Positions 27,701 through 42,700 of a stretch of DNA of 64,000 nt are shown here, in pieces. Both the position numbers and the translations under genes were made by a program. Within the stretch, counting starts at the first letter, position 1; every line of letters starts with the position of its first letter. The DNA comes from Aurelia coerulea (lineage: Eukaryota > Cnidaria > Scyphozoa > Semaeostomeae > Ulmaridae), in NCBI GenBank assembly GCA_039566865.1, contig CM076953.1:3658001-3722000 (forward strand), written 5' to 3'. The notes beneath the pieces were generated by a model, which worked only from the letters and a program-made list of their open reading frames with translations, did no database searches and was not told the origin of the DNA.

Positions 27701-30700
27701 CCTACATCCTCCAATAAATCGGATGAAATAAAGTATTTGAAAATTGGTTCACCGGTGATGGACATATATGCAATCAAACGATAATACATCATTTTGGGAC
27801 ACCCCGTAGCAGGTGCTTCATTGGCCAAAACTCAGTCAGGAAGACCTTCATCCGCAATCAGCTTTTCGCGGGTCTTTACTGTGATCCGAATTTTATGAAT
27901 ATCTGATAAAAGATTACCATAATCATCACGCGAGATTGAACTTGATTTCCAGCTATACACATTCAGGAGAAAAAAGAAAACAAACAAAATGTTCCCTGCA
28001 GTTTTTCAGCATGTTCCGAAACCAATGCGGACACAAGTAAATCGCAGCTTCTTCAAAAGTCACCAAACTTTAATTAATCTCCAATATCTTGAATACATTG
28101 AAACTATCTTTTTTTTATAATTGTGGACAAGAACCAAACTAATTTAAGCGGTTTTAGTATCACATTTACTTTTATACTCATCCCCTATTTCTAAGCGCAG
28201 TTTACGCTCTAATCAGGCAAGGGCAAAAGGGCAAAACAAAATATTTAAGTTTCCAAGAAGAAAAAGCGATCTGCCTTCCTGAAGAATGGATTTCACACCT
28301 CTGAGTGCACCCAATCAAATCAAAATAAACAGAGAAAGCAAAACATTATGGCTGGCTGCGTTGAAGGTGTGAAGTCTATTCTCGAGGTTGTCAAATCGCA
28401 TTGTCTTAAACAGAACTGCATCCTTTATTTTACAAAATTGACACTTGCTGCTCTAATTCAATGTTTTCATCGTCAAACAAAGAAGCAGAAAAATCACGCT
28501 GATTTCTTGTCCGAATAAACAAGGGTAAATTTTGTAACAATAGCAATTTTGGTTTGTTTACATTTTGCACCACAGCCAATCAACGAGCTCCTTTTTTGAC
28601 CACGTAATTTTTAATCTGGGTTGTCAAATAAATTTCCTAACCAGGGCTGCTTGCCCATTGGTCTACTCCACCTGGTTTTTGAGAAATAATTTTTTAAAAC
28701 ATCGTCATTCCACGGACCTCTCGCTTCCTTCGAGGGGCTTAGGCCCAGCGCAAGGAAGTTAATATTTGCCTCCTGGAACGGCACTCCCAGTTGCTAAAAG
28801 TCAGTTCCAGACTGGAAATCAATGTTCCAATACATTCAAGTTTGATTTACCCAACAGAACTGTTGCAGCAACTTATCCTAATTGGCCGCCAAATTAGCCC
28901 CCCCCCAATGTCAACAAAATTTCCATAACAAGAAAAGTCGGCATGTAAGGGTTTCTTTTTTGGGCACTTTTGTGGGCAATAAATGTCAATTCGTCCACTG
29001 GTCATAAAGTAAACTGCAGAATCATTTGTTGGTTTCTTCTAAAAATAAAACTCCAGGACAATACTAAACAAGATTGTGGCAGGCAAACTGGAAGAGCAGT
29101 CCATGAAAAGGTTACACAACGCAGTAAAAGGATAACGAAATCTTGTGTTATTTAAATGTGGATTCTCCAAACTTAATGGCTACGATAAAATTTCCTTCGA
29201 CGAATGTTGGAAGAATACAGGTGGTATGTTCTTAATACGTTGACTAATAATTTAACCTAGGATTGAAAGTTTATCAAAATTATTACATTTCCAGTACTCC
29301 AGAGAAGAGTTTCTTGCGAGCTCCATAAACAATATTTGTACCCTCGCTCGTAAACATTTTAAAACAAAGTTTTGAAGTTTTAAGGTGTGTTGACAATAAC
29401 TCGAGTAGATTTCCGAATAACATAATACAGGAAACAAGCAGAACAAGTGAAGAAAATAAAGTAAACTATGCTAAGACTTTTCTTTACCAACATGAATAGT
29501 TTCTTAAAGATTTTTCCCAGTTCTGGAGTTTCTTAATATATGTATTTAGCGATCTTCTGAGAGTTGAGTTGAGTTGAGCTTCTTATAAGCAGCTTCGTGC
29601 GTCTGTGTGTAAACGCAAAAAGGAAAAGTAACCAAAGAAACCATTCCAAGGTAAGAATACTTTGAATTTAAATTTGATCATCCACACAAATCTTTCGAGC
29701 TAGAATGCTTCCGACCAGTTGTTTAAATTCAAATTCATAAATTCGGAGACACTGAAAAAAATCTTTATCAATTTATTCTCCAATTCTCCTTGAAGGTGAA
29801 ACAAAATCTAGTTTAGTGTTTTTCGAGATTACTTATTTATGTGATGTCCACTTCTGCAACTTATTGGCTTACCTTAAAAGACTGACTTCTTTCATCTTTT
29901 TGCTCCCTTCTTTTATGACATTCTTTGGGGAAAACTTATGTTGTGGCAAAGTTTGCACAATCAAGCTTTCAAACTTTCTGCTGATAAATTGTATCTTCGT
30001 CATCTTATGTTCTGTTTCTCCCGTTATGCTGGCAAACGGTGCCAAAATCGTATTCAATTGTGTCCTAAAGGACCTAAACTTTTCATCATTTCATCGAAGC
30101 AACCAAACAGTGTTTCATTCCAGTTTTGAATAATAAGAAGACGAACAAAAACTCCTCCCAAAACACCCAGAAGAGAAACCCTTATATGCCAAGTTTCCTT
30201 GTTATGCAAATTTGGTTGACAGGGCCAATTGGTGGACAAGTCGGATAAGTTGCTGCAACACTTCAATTGGTGTAAATTAAAATTAAAGGTATTGGAACAT
30301 TGATTTCCAGTCTGGAATTGATTTTCGGCTGTTGTGAGTGCCGTTTTGTCGTTTCTGGAGGCAAATATTAACTTCCTTGCGCTGGGCCTAAGCCCCTCGA
30401 AGGAAGCGAGAGGTCCGTGGAATGACGATGTTTTAAAAAATTATTTCTCAAAAACCAGGTGGAGTAGACCAATGGGCAAGCAGCCCTGGTTAGGAAATTT
30501 ATTTGACAACCAAGATTAAAAATTTCTAAAGGTTCCTCAAAAGTATATTTTCGCGGCGAGCAAAATTCGAGAGGATAGTTTTCCTATGGTTTTCCCCACA
30601 GCTTCGACTCGCGACGATCGCGACGCGGGAAATTGTCGATCACGTGGTCAAAAACGGAGCTCGTTGATTGGCTGTGGTGCAAAATGTAAACAAACCAAAA

Positions 30701-33700
30701 CTGCTATTGTTACAAAATTTACCCTTGCTGTCCGAATATGCATCAAGGCTAATTTCCAGTCATTAGAATTTTCCTAGCGGGCGGAATATAAACAATCAAA
30801 AATCATTCAGCTGTCTATCTATCTATAAAATCTATTCAACTTTAAAGCGACATTTTCACCTGTAAACAATTAAAATTCCGTCCGCTCGGAAAATTCCACT
30901 GACTGGCTATTAGCCATTAAGCTGACATAAATCGGATAGTACATACCTTGACTGATTTTCCGGACGGTACAGTGAAATCAGATGCGTGTTTTCCGGAAAT
31001 GATCACTTGATATACGATTGGTTTTGAGCTGGGATTCTGCAGTTTCACCTGAAAAATAATGGATATCATTAGAAGACTCGAGGAAAAAAGTACGGGAATT
31101 TAAAATCAAGAAATCCTAAAAACAAAAATATTAGTAATGAAATGATTCAAGGCATTATGATAACTGAAGGATAACCTACTACATCCCTATTGTAAAATCA
31201 TCAAAAAAGATCATTTCAACAGCACGCAAGCAGTTATAAAAAAATCTCGTTATTTCAGAAGTGTTCTGCGACACAAAAGCTTCAAGGCAAACTGAGTCAG
31301 GTTGACTTTTGTGAGTTTAATCTACAGTAAGAACCCGCAAAATAGAAACCATTTTTTTTCAAAACAGCCTATTTAGTTTCCTATTAAAAGGTCATTAATC
31401 TTGAAACAGGCTGAAAGGTTTCTTATCACATGGTTAAGAAACCTTCAGTTCTTTCAACTTAAATCTTTAAAGAAAACCCAGAGCAAACAGTATCAAACAG
31501 TATTTTCTTGTTACCTAGCATTCGCTCAAAATTGACTCAACCTTAGCATGTATACTAGGTATATACGTAGGTTGAGATGCTTTTGATGAAGTCTTTAAAA
31601 ATGTTTGGCACCTGATTTTAACAAAGATTGTTAGATATGAGTTTATTTGGGATCCTCCTATAAGAAACCTTCCTAAATCAGGCTGAGAAGTTTCTTATAT
31701 GAGGGCACCATTTCTCAAAAAAATCAGCCTGAGGTTTCTTCTAAAGTGGTTTCTATTTTGCGGGTTCCTACTGTATGGAAGAAAATTGTCGGTTGAGGAA
31801 ACTTAGGTGCATAGATTTATCAAGTTTGGAGACATTCAGTTCACTAGTATTGTTTGTACGGTTTGCTTTTCTTAAATAGCGGGCACATATTCTGCTGTTA
31901 AATCCAGGGTGGTCAGATCTGTTTCAGATTAGAGGTCACGTGACATTTGCGAAAACGCAAAAATATTCATGCAACACACTGCAACTGTATTTATTCGCGG
32001 ACATTTTCATGTGACATCTAATTTGAAACATACTTTATTACTTACTTGCTTGGTAACATCAGTATGTAGTGGTCCCGTGAATTCAATCTTTGATCTTGGT
32101 AAGTAATGAGGCAATCGATGGTACAAGTAGATGCATAACATCAGCATGCTCACGGGGTTTGGCTCTGTTATGTCTGTTGCCTGTTAAAGATAACAACATT
32201 TATTAACTAAAATTATTTTCTTATTGATTACATTCAAACGAAAATGACTTTATTCATTAACTGCAAAAGGTACTCAAGTACGTAGGTAGTAGTAAAGTCA
32301 GTCTACCAAGATTGTTCCTACAATCTTGGCCAAATACTTGAGACAAATCATAAAATTGCACTACTTCGGTCTTTGATTGCGTGCCCTCCGTTCCTCCCGT
32401 TTCAAAGTTGCTTGAATCAAACGCCTTTCGACCTTCTCAACATTGAAGTAGGGGGGAGGGGGGATTAGGAGACTCTAAACGTATGTTTTCTCCTCGATAT
32501 TTTAGGAAACATCATGAAGACACTGAAATTTGCCTGTGTCCCAATTTCTTTGGCCAGGATTGTAGGCCACAAGATATTTCAATCACATGAGATTCCAACA
32601 CTGAACTTTCAAATAACGTTTTAAAAGGTTTTTGGGGAGGGGTGGGAGGGGAAATCGCACAGAGAAAACTTGCTATTGACCTGTGAAAACACCAAGTTTC
32701 ATTGGGGCTTTTATACTATTTTATAAGTGTGCTTCATTGGAATTCCTGCGTAGCGTACAGAAGGAGCAGCAATTCTCGATTCCTGAACAGAGTTTGAAAG
32801 ATTCTGGTCACTTCAAGAAGACTTTCTCGAGATTACATTTGAACTTGAAAAGCCACAAAAAGATCTGATTAGGAATGAATTATGATGCCAAGAGCTATAT
32901 AGCCATTAAATCACCGTGATAGAAATTTGGTAGCTTAAAGGTTCTTATTCAATCATCATGCCTTGCATGTGCCATCTCCTGGTTGGCCTTTGTTGTCGCC
33001 ATAATAATAATATTATAATAATATAAATATTTATACAGGGAAACCTTTTCAATGCCAAGGGCATTGTTATCAATAAGGGTCCTGTTAAAACTAAAGTATT
33101 TACATCGTTAAAAGTGAAAGCAATTGCATATTAATTTAAGTACAATATTTCTCTTATCCTAAATCTTGAAGGAGGCAACGACATATCAATTTCTGATTCA
33201 ATTTTTCGTAATTTTCTATGTAAAGCCATATTCAAGAAACTCAACTCTGGAAGTCTGACAATGGCACATAAGTCTGCTGCCATGGTCTATTTCCACCAAT
33301 ATTACCTGACTGACGCTTCAAAAACGAGGCAATACAGGGATCCAGCTAATCCCATTGGTTAATCGCACATTTCCCGCGGTTTTCCCGTAGCCTTGTATAA
33401 TACGATACAAGGACGCGTTTTTGTCACCACAGTAACTGATCTAGGTCTGTGAGATTTACAATAAACATAACCGAAACAAAATGCGTTTGAATAAATGATA
33501 GAAGTCAAAATTAGAAGCTATCAGGTAATGAAACTCACACTAACTGATTTTGTGCTTGTACTGAAAAATATAAAGCCCTCGGTCTTATTGCACAGACCTC
33601 GCGAGCTCGGTCTGTACTTTTAAGACCTCGGGCTTTATATTTTCCTGTACAACACAAAACCGGTTAGTATGCGCATAATGGATCTCACATGTGAATATCA

Positions 33701-36700
33701 GTAACTTGATAATAGGTATAAATTACGATTTGCAATCAACTACAAAGCAGTGATAACGAGAACGGCACGAAATGGTAGTGATGTGACTGTAAAAGGTATT
33801 AAAATTCAATTACCAGAATGTCATAATCCATGCCAAGATATCTGATCGCTTCAACCACTTTCAAACAATTATGCAAACACTGTTCCGCTGTATTCGGTTG
33901 AGTATACATAGAGGATAGGAACCGCGGCACCTACAAATAGAATCGGGTAAAATAAGGTCAAACAACAAATTACTATATGACCTGACAAACGAAGGCGGAT
34001 TTTGTAATACAACAGCAGCAGTTGCTTTTGATTGACACCTCAATTCAAAGCGATTAGCGATTAGCGGCTGCAGACAAAGGGCATTCTCTCAACCAGTAAT
34101 TCAAAACAAACAAAACCGCAAAAGTTTTCCCGAAACCAGTATGACAAACTCCCGTCTTGTGCACGCGAAAGGTGGTTTTTAAGAGAAGTTATTTGCTTAT
34201 AACGAAAGAAGAAGGGTAAATCTAAGGATCTGTATGGCAGAGATATGAATATTTGGTTCGTTCTTCGTTCCTCTGTGAAGTACAAAGATTTGTCTTCAAA
34301 ATGATCCTTCATTTTTGAAAAATAAGATGACAGTCTGTGTGATATTGCCGATCAAAAAATTGTAAAATCATCGTTTCGACCGAAATTTGGAGACGGAGCC
34401 CCTTTAAGAAAACAAATTCTGTGGCACACGGAGCACTGACCAACCATTTTACAAACAGCCTCTTCTATATGCAGCAGGCTCTGGACAACCCGTCTAACTG
34501 CACCGGTACATTCTACCCCGGTGATTTCCTCCATGAAAATTTTCTAGCAAAATAGGTCCCCGTACAAGACGTGAATCTCCCCGGTATAAAATACCTCACA
34601 AGTGAAACCTCGGCTGCAAATTGGCGAACCCAGGGAGAATTTCGAGAAAATATTTCATCGTAGAAACATTTCCCCACCAATAATTGAAAACCCCCGGTGA
34701 AAATTTGACCATATATTTCGGTTACTAGGACCCCAGTGAATATCTGACCTCTCACCGGGGCACTTAGACGGGGGTGTCTCTGGTATGAGGCTGTACACTG
34801 ATAACGGTCGATAAGACGAAGGAAATATAACGATAATAAATTGGAACGAAGGTGATATCAAGTTAAAAGCGACGAGATCCAAAGCAACTTTAAACAAGTT
34901 TAACTCACAATAAACGGTGTGTGAGCAGCCAACAAAGAAGCAAGAACCAAACCATCCAAGAAGTCATTGTCAAAATTTACGATCCATCTTGATGAGGGCG
35001 AATGACCTGGTGAACAAAAATAATATGATCACTATTCCCGTCAATACATCGTTATCAACTGAAAATAGGGCTCAAATCTTTAAAAAGGTCGGTGTAAAAT
35101 TCTGTTGCAGTTTTCTTTGAAATAAATAGCTTGGAAGAAACTCAGGGTTTTTTGCTGTAAGTCTGCCGTGGCAATTTATTGATATCTTGATTAGTTTCAA
35201 TATGGCAGCATTTATTAAATGTGAGGCTATGACGTCATCAAATTTGTAAATCCTAAACTAGAAAAGCTACAGATTTCTGGTTGCCACCATATTGTAGACC
35301 TTCATAAACTATGGATTTCTTGAAGGTTATGTAATTTTTCCGCTATTAGTTTTGGATTTACGACGATTTTAATTTTTTCAAAAATTTTCCATGACTTTTT
35401 CCAAAATAATCAAATTGCCGCCATTTTGAAAAAAATCTAGATATCAAAACATTTCCAAGGCAGATTTACAGCAAAATACCATAAGTTCCTTTCAAGCCAT
35501 TCAATTCAAAGAAAAATATAATAAAATTTCACACCGACCTTTTCAAATATTTGAAAGATTTGAGCCCTATGCTTATCAACTGAATTAAAATAAACTATAG
35601 TAGGCCATAATTATATAATAAAACTGGTTTAATCTAAGTGTGAACACAGTTGTCGTAAAACTAACCGGTTTAGTCTAATCAATTCTGAAAGCAGTATAAT
35701 TTGCAGTGAAAACAGAGTACAGCTAAGTGGAGTAATCCGCGGAGTAATCTACAAAAAGGTCAAAGAGAACGCCTCCTTCATATGCCACTGTTTCTTTTGC
35801 TACACAATGTCCACGCACGCTTCAAAATCTCGAGTTAAATATACTACTTACAGACTACCAAGGCCCTTTCCCGCACAGGACTTTTATGTCCGTTGATTAT
35901 CTTTAAAAGCCAGCGAAAAATAATCTCAAATCCTAAGATAATATCAGGTGAATTTAGATTAATTTAAGTAATTATGCATTTTCTTTCATAGGTTAAAGCT
36001 TAATAGGTTAATATATATGAAATCAATTTGCATACCACTGATGCTTGACGTCCAGATACCAGCTGTTCTTTGTTTCTCATAATGATGGTTGACCCATGCC
36101 AAAATGATTCTTTCTCCGACACAAAACACGTTACTGCTCAAAGGATCAACATTCAATGTTGGCAAGAGAGTGCCTTTCCCAGGAAGAGGAACCTTACGAT
36201 ACTGCTGAGGTGTAATTCTGTTTAAGATTAGCACCTGAAAAGGAAATCAGAACGCTGTTACATATCCGAAGGCTTAAGAGCTAAGAAGGTTGTGTTCTAG
36301 TACAGTAAAAGCCCGCATGCAAGAAGCAAAACTTTTCAAGAACCTTTGGGTTTAAATTTTGGAGCAAACTTCTCCTTGTACCTAGACTGTAAGTTTACAA
36401 ATGCATTTGTAAAAGCTGCATTTAAAAGCGATCAGGTGTAGCTATGTGCTAGCTGCACAAAAACATACCATTAATATCATTAATGGCAGCATGTACTCAT
36501 TCATGCATCATTCTTAAATGTCATATTCCAAGATCAAGAAATTATGCCAGACAAAACTCAACAAGTGGTGGTTCTTACCTGTGGGCCTTTACTGTAAACT
36601 TATCGCATTATTGTTCTTGACAAAATAGTGTTTGTTATCATCGATATAAAACGCACATCCCACTTTTTTCAACATCATGACTGATGGAAAGATATCGAAA

Positions 36701-39700
36701 AATAGGGCAGCATAGGGCTCAAATCTGTCAAATCATTAAAAAGGTGGGTGTAAAATTCTATGAGATTTTTCTTTGAATTGAATGACTTGAAACAAACTTA
36801 TGGTACTTTGCTGTAAATCTGCTGTGGAAATTTTCTGATAATTTGATTTGTTTCAAAATGGTGGCAATTTAAGTAAATTTGAAAAAAAAATCGATTATCG
36901 TAAATCCTAAACCAATAGAGGAAAAATGACATTACCTTAATAAATGCCGCCGTTTTGAAACTAATCAAGATATCATTAAATTTCCACAGTAGATTTACAG
37001 CAAAAACCCTCAGTTTCTTCCAAGCCATTTAATTACAAGAAAACTGCAATAGAATTTTACACCAACCTTTTTAAACAGTTGAGCCATATGTTCTGGTTTT
37101 ATAATTGGCCAACAAGGACAGATAATGCTACAAAAGGACTCACTACTTTTTATTGACACCTAGATACAAAGCACTTTGTGATTGCAGACAAAGGGAATTC
37201 CATGCTCGGTTGGTCAAGACATAAACGAAAACAAAGCAAGCAGCAAAGTTGCTCTGAAACCCGGGTCGCTAGCTCACTCGTTCTGCATTCCAGAATTGGT
37301 TTTTAAGAGCAAATATTAGCACATATCGAAAGAAAAAGGATATATCTAAACTCCTGTCTAGGGCATTTTATTTATGTTGTGCAGAAGCCAACTCGGAGGG
37401 GATTCAGTTTTCATACTTTTTAGGTGTAATTAAAACACTTACTGCTCAGCTTCTGTACGAAAAAAATAAAATTCCCGAGGCAGAAGTTTAGATATATCCT
37501 TCTTCTTTCGATATGTGCTAATATTTGCTCTTATAAACCATTTCTGGAATGCACAACGAGCGAGCTAGCGACCCGGGTTTCAGAGCAATTTTTGCGGTTT
37601 TCTTTGTTTTTGTTTATGTCTCTACCAACCGCATGGAATTCCCTTTGTCTGCAATCACAAAGTGCTTTGTATCAAGGTGTCAATAAAAAGTAGAGAATCT
37701 TATTGTAACATTATCTGTCCTTGTTCAATTGCCCATGCTACTTCATTTATCGATTCAATGAAAGCAAATGTTTACCTTGACTATCTGCAGAAGAAGATCA
37801 GTCCATGCGTGACGTGATAAGATTTCATATCTCTCTTGTTCTCGTTGCACACTTCCAGACAGGAAAGATACACCAACACTAGCCATTTCAGTCTCTCGTA
37901 AAACAGCAAATCTTTTGAAGTCCTCTTTGTCCAGGAGGTATTCTGGTTGGATTGAAGAGATCATGGCTCCTTGACACCTGCGAAGGAGAATATTTATTAA
38001 GTGACTTTAGACAATTTCTTCAGTTTGACTTGTTTATCAAGTGCATCCATTAATATTCTTGCCAAAAAGAAAGTTTTCTGGAAGTATGCGAACTCAAAAA
38101 TTGCGATAAGGACCATCAATAAGGAAAATTATAACAAGATCCTTGCGTTCGATAATGACTCGAAGAAATCATATCAGTGAAAATATTTTCAGATGCCAGA
38201 TAAAAACCAATCTATTTTCATAACTTTCAGATGTAAACCAACTTATATATATACATAATCTAAATACAGCAAAACTATAACAATTACTATAAACGGCATA
38301 ATTTACAATTGCATCCTTCCCAAGCCCATGTTTTGAGCCCTATCTTTTACTTCTCATATTTTCAAAATAAATAAACATGATTAGAAAAGGTCTAAGTACA
38401 TTCTAAATGGTTCCACAACCTCTTTGTGGAGGTGAAGGTGAGGGTGAAGTTGCGGTTTTTAGGGCCAAGCGCTGGGATCGTAGAAATAGAACAGGCCTAA
38501 TCGAGTCTGTGACCCCTTGTCATGACGCTCAAGTGGTGCGGTGGGGCTCTACCTGGGATCGAGCCCTATACGCCTGATTGTTCTGTCAGCAATGTCAGAG
38601 GATTACACCACTGTGCCACAACACCTTCGGTCTCTCAGGACTATTTCCAATGCCATGAGGATGCGAATCGCAAATAGGGATGGTTTAAAATTTACCCGAG
38701 GAAGGTCAGTAGAGTTGTATACATCCAAAGCAAATGCCTTGTGCGATGTCTTCGGTCTCTCAGGACTATTTCCAATGTCATGAGGATGCGAATCGCAAAT
38801 GTCATGAGGATGCGAATCGCAAATAGGGATGGTTTAAAATTTACCTGAGGAAGGTCAGTAGAGTTGTATACATCCAAAGCAAATGCCTTGTGCGATCAAA
38901 TGCTTCAGTGGGTACAGATGCATTTATTGGTATTCCAGGAATGGTCTTGCCACACAAATGAGTGACGACATCAAATATGGTCCTTTTTTCTTGCTTCTCT
39001 CTGCTCCAAGTACCAGCTCTGGACGTTCCACCGTCATTCACACCTGAACCAAAACATGATCTCAATGAATATGGTACTTGAATTGGACATGGACCACTGG
39101 ACCAAGCTTGAGAGGAAAACCACCTAGAGAGACAAATAAGAGACAGATAAGAGACAAATTTCAAGGCAATGATATAATGAGCTTACAAGTGGCTAAAATC
39201 ATTTGATTCTTAAACAATAGGATGACAACAAGAGTAGGCACTCCCTTAAAATAGTTTAATGAAAAACACTAAACTTTGTTGCATGATCTGCCCCCATCTT
39301 CGTCACTAATCTGAAGCAGAGTTTTTGGTATACTTTTATGTGATCATATTGTTTATCTTTGATATGCTGCAGAGAATTGAATCTTGAATCATCGTTAGGT
39401 TTTTCAATAACCTTCGAATAGATCTTGATCCCGAAGACCTCTAAAACCAAAAATAAATTGTTAGTTTGTTTGTTTGTTTATTTGGATGTTTCGAAGAACA
39501 ACTCGTTTAACAGATGTAATATTATTGGCCTTTGACTGACTACGTCTGACTGAGTGCAACATGCTTGATCCTGAAATCAGATTATTACCTATAGTAAGTG
39601 CATTCAAGAACGAATTATCATCACTTGTTCGTCCCCCTGTAAAGCCAATTTTCAGTATTCACAATCCAAAAGGTTTAGCAATTCTTACACAGTTACGTGT

Positions 39701-42700
39701 GGGTCTTAGCAAACTAAATTTCCACAAGTTCAGGCACAATTTTAAGGATACAATAGATCCAATGTGCTCAATAAACATTGGCATTGAGGATATGGAACAA
39801 TATTTGCTGTGCTGTCATTTGTATGTTGTTTGCAGACGTGATATTCTCAACAGTGTCAATGCAATATTGCACCAACATGGCCTGTCAAACCTCAACCTCG
39901 TTCCCAAGGGTATCTGTTGTTTTCAATAGGAGGCTAGCCCTCAACAGATACCCTTGGGACTGGTTGACAAATTTTGTCAATTTTGATCGGAATAATTAGC
40001 ATAAATTGGCAGACAGCAGGTCCTTTCGAATCCCATATTCAACATTTTTGAAATGTAGATTCCATGGTTCGAACAGCAACTCATTGTATCCAGAGCCATT
40101 CGAATGTTCTTTATTTCGACTGAACGCCAGGGCTTCAAAGGTGAGAAACTTCTTTTGTTTCGAAAAGAGCCAATCAAATAGCAGAATATCCTAACAGGCT
40201 ACAGGGTCAATGTAGGCATTGAAGTTTACGGAAAACCTTCATTGTCACTGGGTACGAGGTTGGTCAAACCTTTCTAACAAAATCATGCTTAGAGTCTTGT
40301 TGCATGGCGATGAAAGGCTGCCAGTTGTCTCGAATACAGAAATCGTCAAGGCAACTCTGAAATCATATATTTTGGAACAAACTTTGAGATAAATTTAAAT
40401 GGCCGCAGGACTGCTGTAAAAGTCTATACTCCCTGTGGCATCGTTGTGTAGTTTTGTGTGATTTATGCAGATTGTATTTGTAGTTTAGAAACATTGTAAA
40501 TATTATGAGCATTTAAAAACAAGTCAAAAGGACAGCTGATCATATCAACTTAATGTTCATACCTTTGAATTGTTCTTAAAACTTCTTTGAGATATTTTTC
40601 TTCTTCTGTATCAGCTGTGTCTTCTGTTCCGTACATTTCATATGGAATTGATGTTTCTTCTTGTTCTTCCTCTTCTGCAAAATAAATAAACCTTTTAGCT
40701 ATTCTACAAAAGAACCTGGATCGAGCGTTATTTTTATACATTTTGATACACGACGTTCGATCGAATGGCTTCAGAGCTTCTATCACTATTGTACACATTC
40801 GAAAATTCTACAAAATGTAGCAAAATGTTGTTCGATTCTGATTCCTTTCAGAATAGCTAAAAAGCTAAAAGGTCTATTGCAAAGAAATGTAAAAAAAAAT
40901 TGACAGACTAACTAGCTTTAGGATTTCAAACCCTGAAAAATTCCCAAGCTCTACCGGACAACGCAGACACAAGATGCTACTTCTACTTGACCTACTATCC
41001 CACAGGTGGAGGCATTAAATAGCAAAATTCCCAGTTGCATATTAAGACGTAGATTGGTGTAAAACTCTATTGCCCCTTCTTTAAATTGAATACAGTAAAA
41101 ACCCGTATATAAGAACCACCCATTTGTAAGAACCTAAGGCCTAAAATGTTCTAATTTCAACCCATTACAGAAGAGCCTATTCATCCTGAAATTCATGGAA
41201 AGTTCTTATCTAAAAAAGTTACTGGTTGGTAATATGTGATAAAATGTTTTAAGAAATTTAGCCAAATACTTAAGTTGATACAAATCATATGTAAAAAGGC
41301 CTTGTATGAATGGATTTTATACAAATAAGGCCAGGTAGATAACAATGGTCTTTATAAAATTTTGTCATGATAGTGAGTACTTGAAAACCTTGTTTTCTTA
41401 TATTTGGTCCAAATTCCCGAAGATCTGTAATTGATGCTTTTGATAAGAACCTATTTAAGAACCCTGCATCCTGTTTTCAAGAATAGTATCATATGCATAA
41501 GAACCTAAACAGGGTCAAAATGTAAGGTTCTTATATGCGGGTTTTTAATGTGGCTTGAAAGGAACTCCAGGTATTTTTCTGCCATTCTACAACGGCAATT
41601 TTTGGAAATCTTGACTTTTTCAAAATGGTAATATTCTTCTTTTATCGCAAGAATTCATGAAAAGTTCTGAATAAATTTAAATAATTGTAGACTTTAAATA
41701 AAGGGGGGAAAGCGGACACAATCTTTAAGATAACCATATTTTACGACGGTCTAAAATATGGTGCCAAGCAGGAATCTGTCGCTCTGGTTTAAGATTTAGA
41801 CATTGATGACGTCACAGCCTCGAATATGATAGAGGCTGGCATGCAAAAGCAATCAAGATATCAAAAAATTTCCTGTCAAAATTATTGAAAAATACCCTGA
41901 GTTCCTTTTCCAATTCGAAGACCGAGGTATACAATTTACAATACCTTTTTTAAAGGCTAGTGTCCAGTCAGTGGGATTTTCCGAGCTGGCGGAAATTCTG
42001 TTGTTTATGAAAGAAACTGTTGCTTTGTAATTTAATAGGAATTTAGGGTTGAATGACTTTTGATTGTGTCAAATTCTGCCCGCTCGCAAAATTCCATTGA
42101 CTGGAAACTGGTCTCAAGACATACCTTTATTTTCATCGGTCGGTGACCTCACAGTGGATGATGACATCGAGGATTCCGGATAAGTAGAAGCACTGAGACC
42201 AAATGATGTGCTAGTTGTGATATTCGAGTTCTCAGCTGGAGATTTGATGGCTGACACACAAGGTACGAGCATTGCTTCACCATACGTGAGTCTCTCTTGT
42301 TTACTTATCATTTCTTGTGATTGGCCGTTGTCTTTGCGGTTAAGTTCTTCACACACGATGTGGAAGTCAGATTGATGCACTGCTAAGAATTTGTAGCATG
42401 TTAGCAGGCAGTTATCGGCTGTAGCGATCACCGGTAGATAGTAGCTACGGAGAAAAAAGAATTGTGAAGTTTAGGCTGAAAGGTCATTGGAATAAAACGT
42501 CCACCAAGTAAGCATTCAAATAAACAAGGGCATATTTTGTAATACAATAACATCAGTTGCTTTTGATTGACACCTTAATTCAAAGCAATTAGCAATTGCA
42601 GGCAAAGGAAATTCTCTCAACCAGTAATTAAAAGCGAACAGAGCCGCAAAAGTTGCCTTTAAACCAGGAGAGCAAACTCTTGCCTTGTGCACGCGAAAGG

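Noticed and set aside
38690..38749. Second copy of the end of exon 18 as a separate exon
   Set aside because: No acceptor or upstream coding sequence accompanies it. It is a partial tandem duplication.
39256..39450. Minus-strand frame beginning after TTTTAG (residues EVFGIKIYSKVIEK), considered as an exon between exons 17 and 18
   Set aside because: No acceptor/donor pair fits the phase without a stop, while exon 17 splices directly to exon 18 to give the R-W-F junction I remember from CFAP47.
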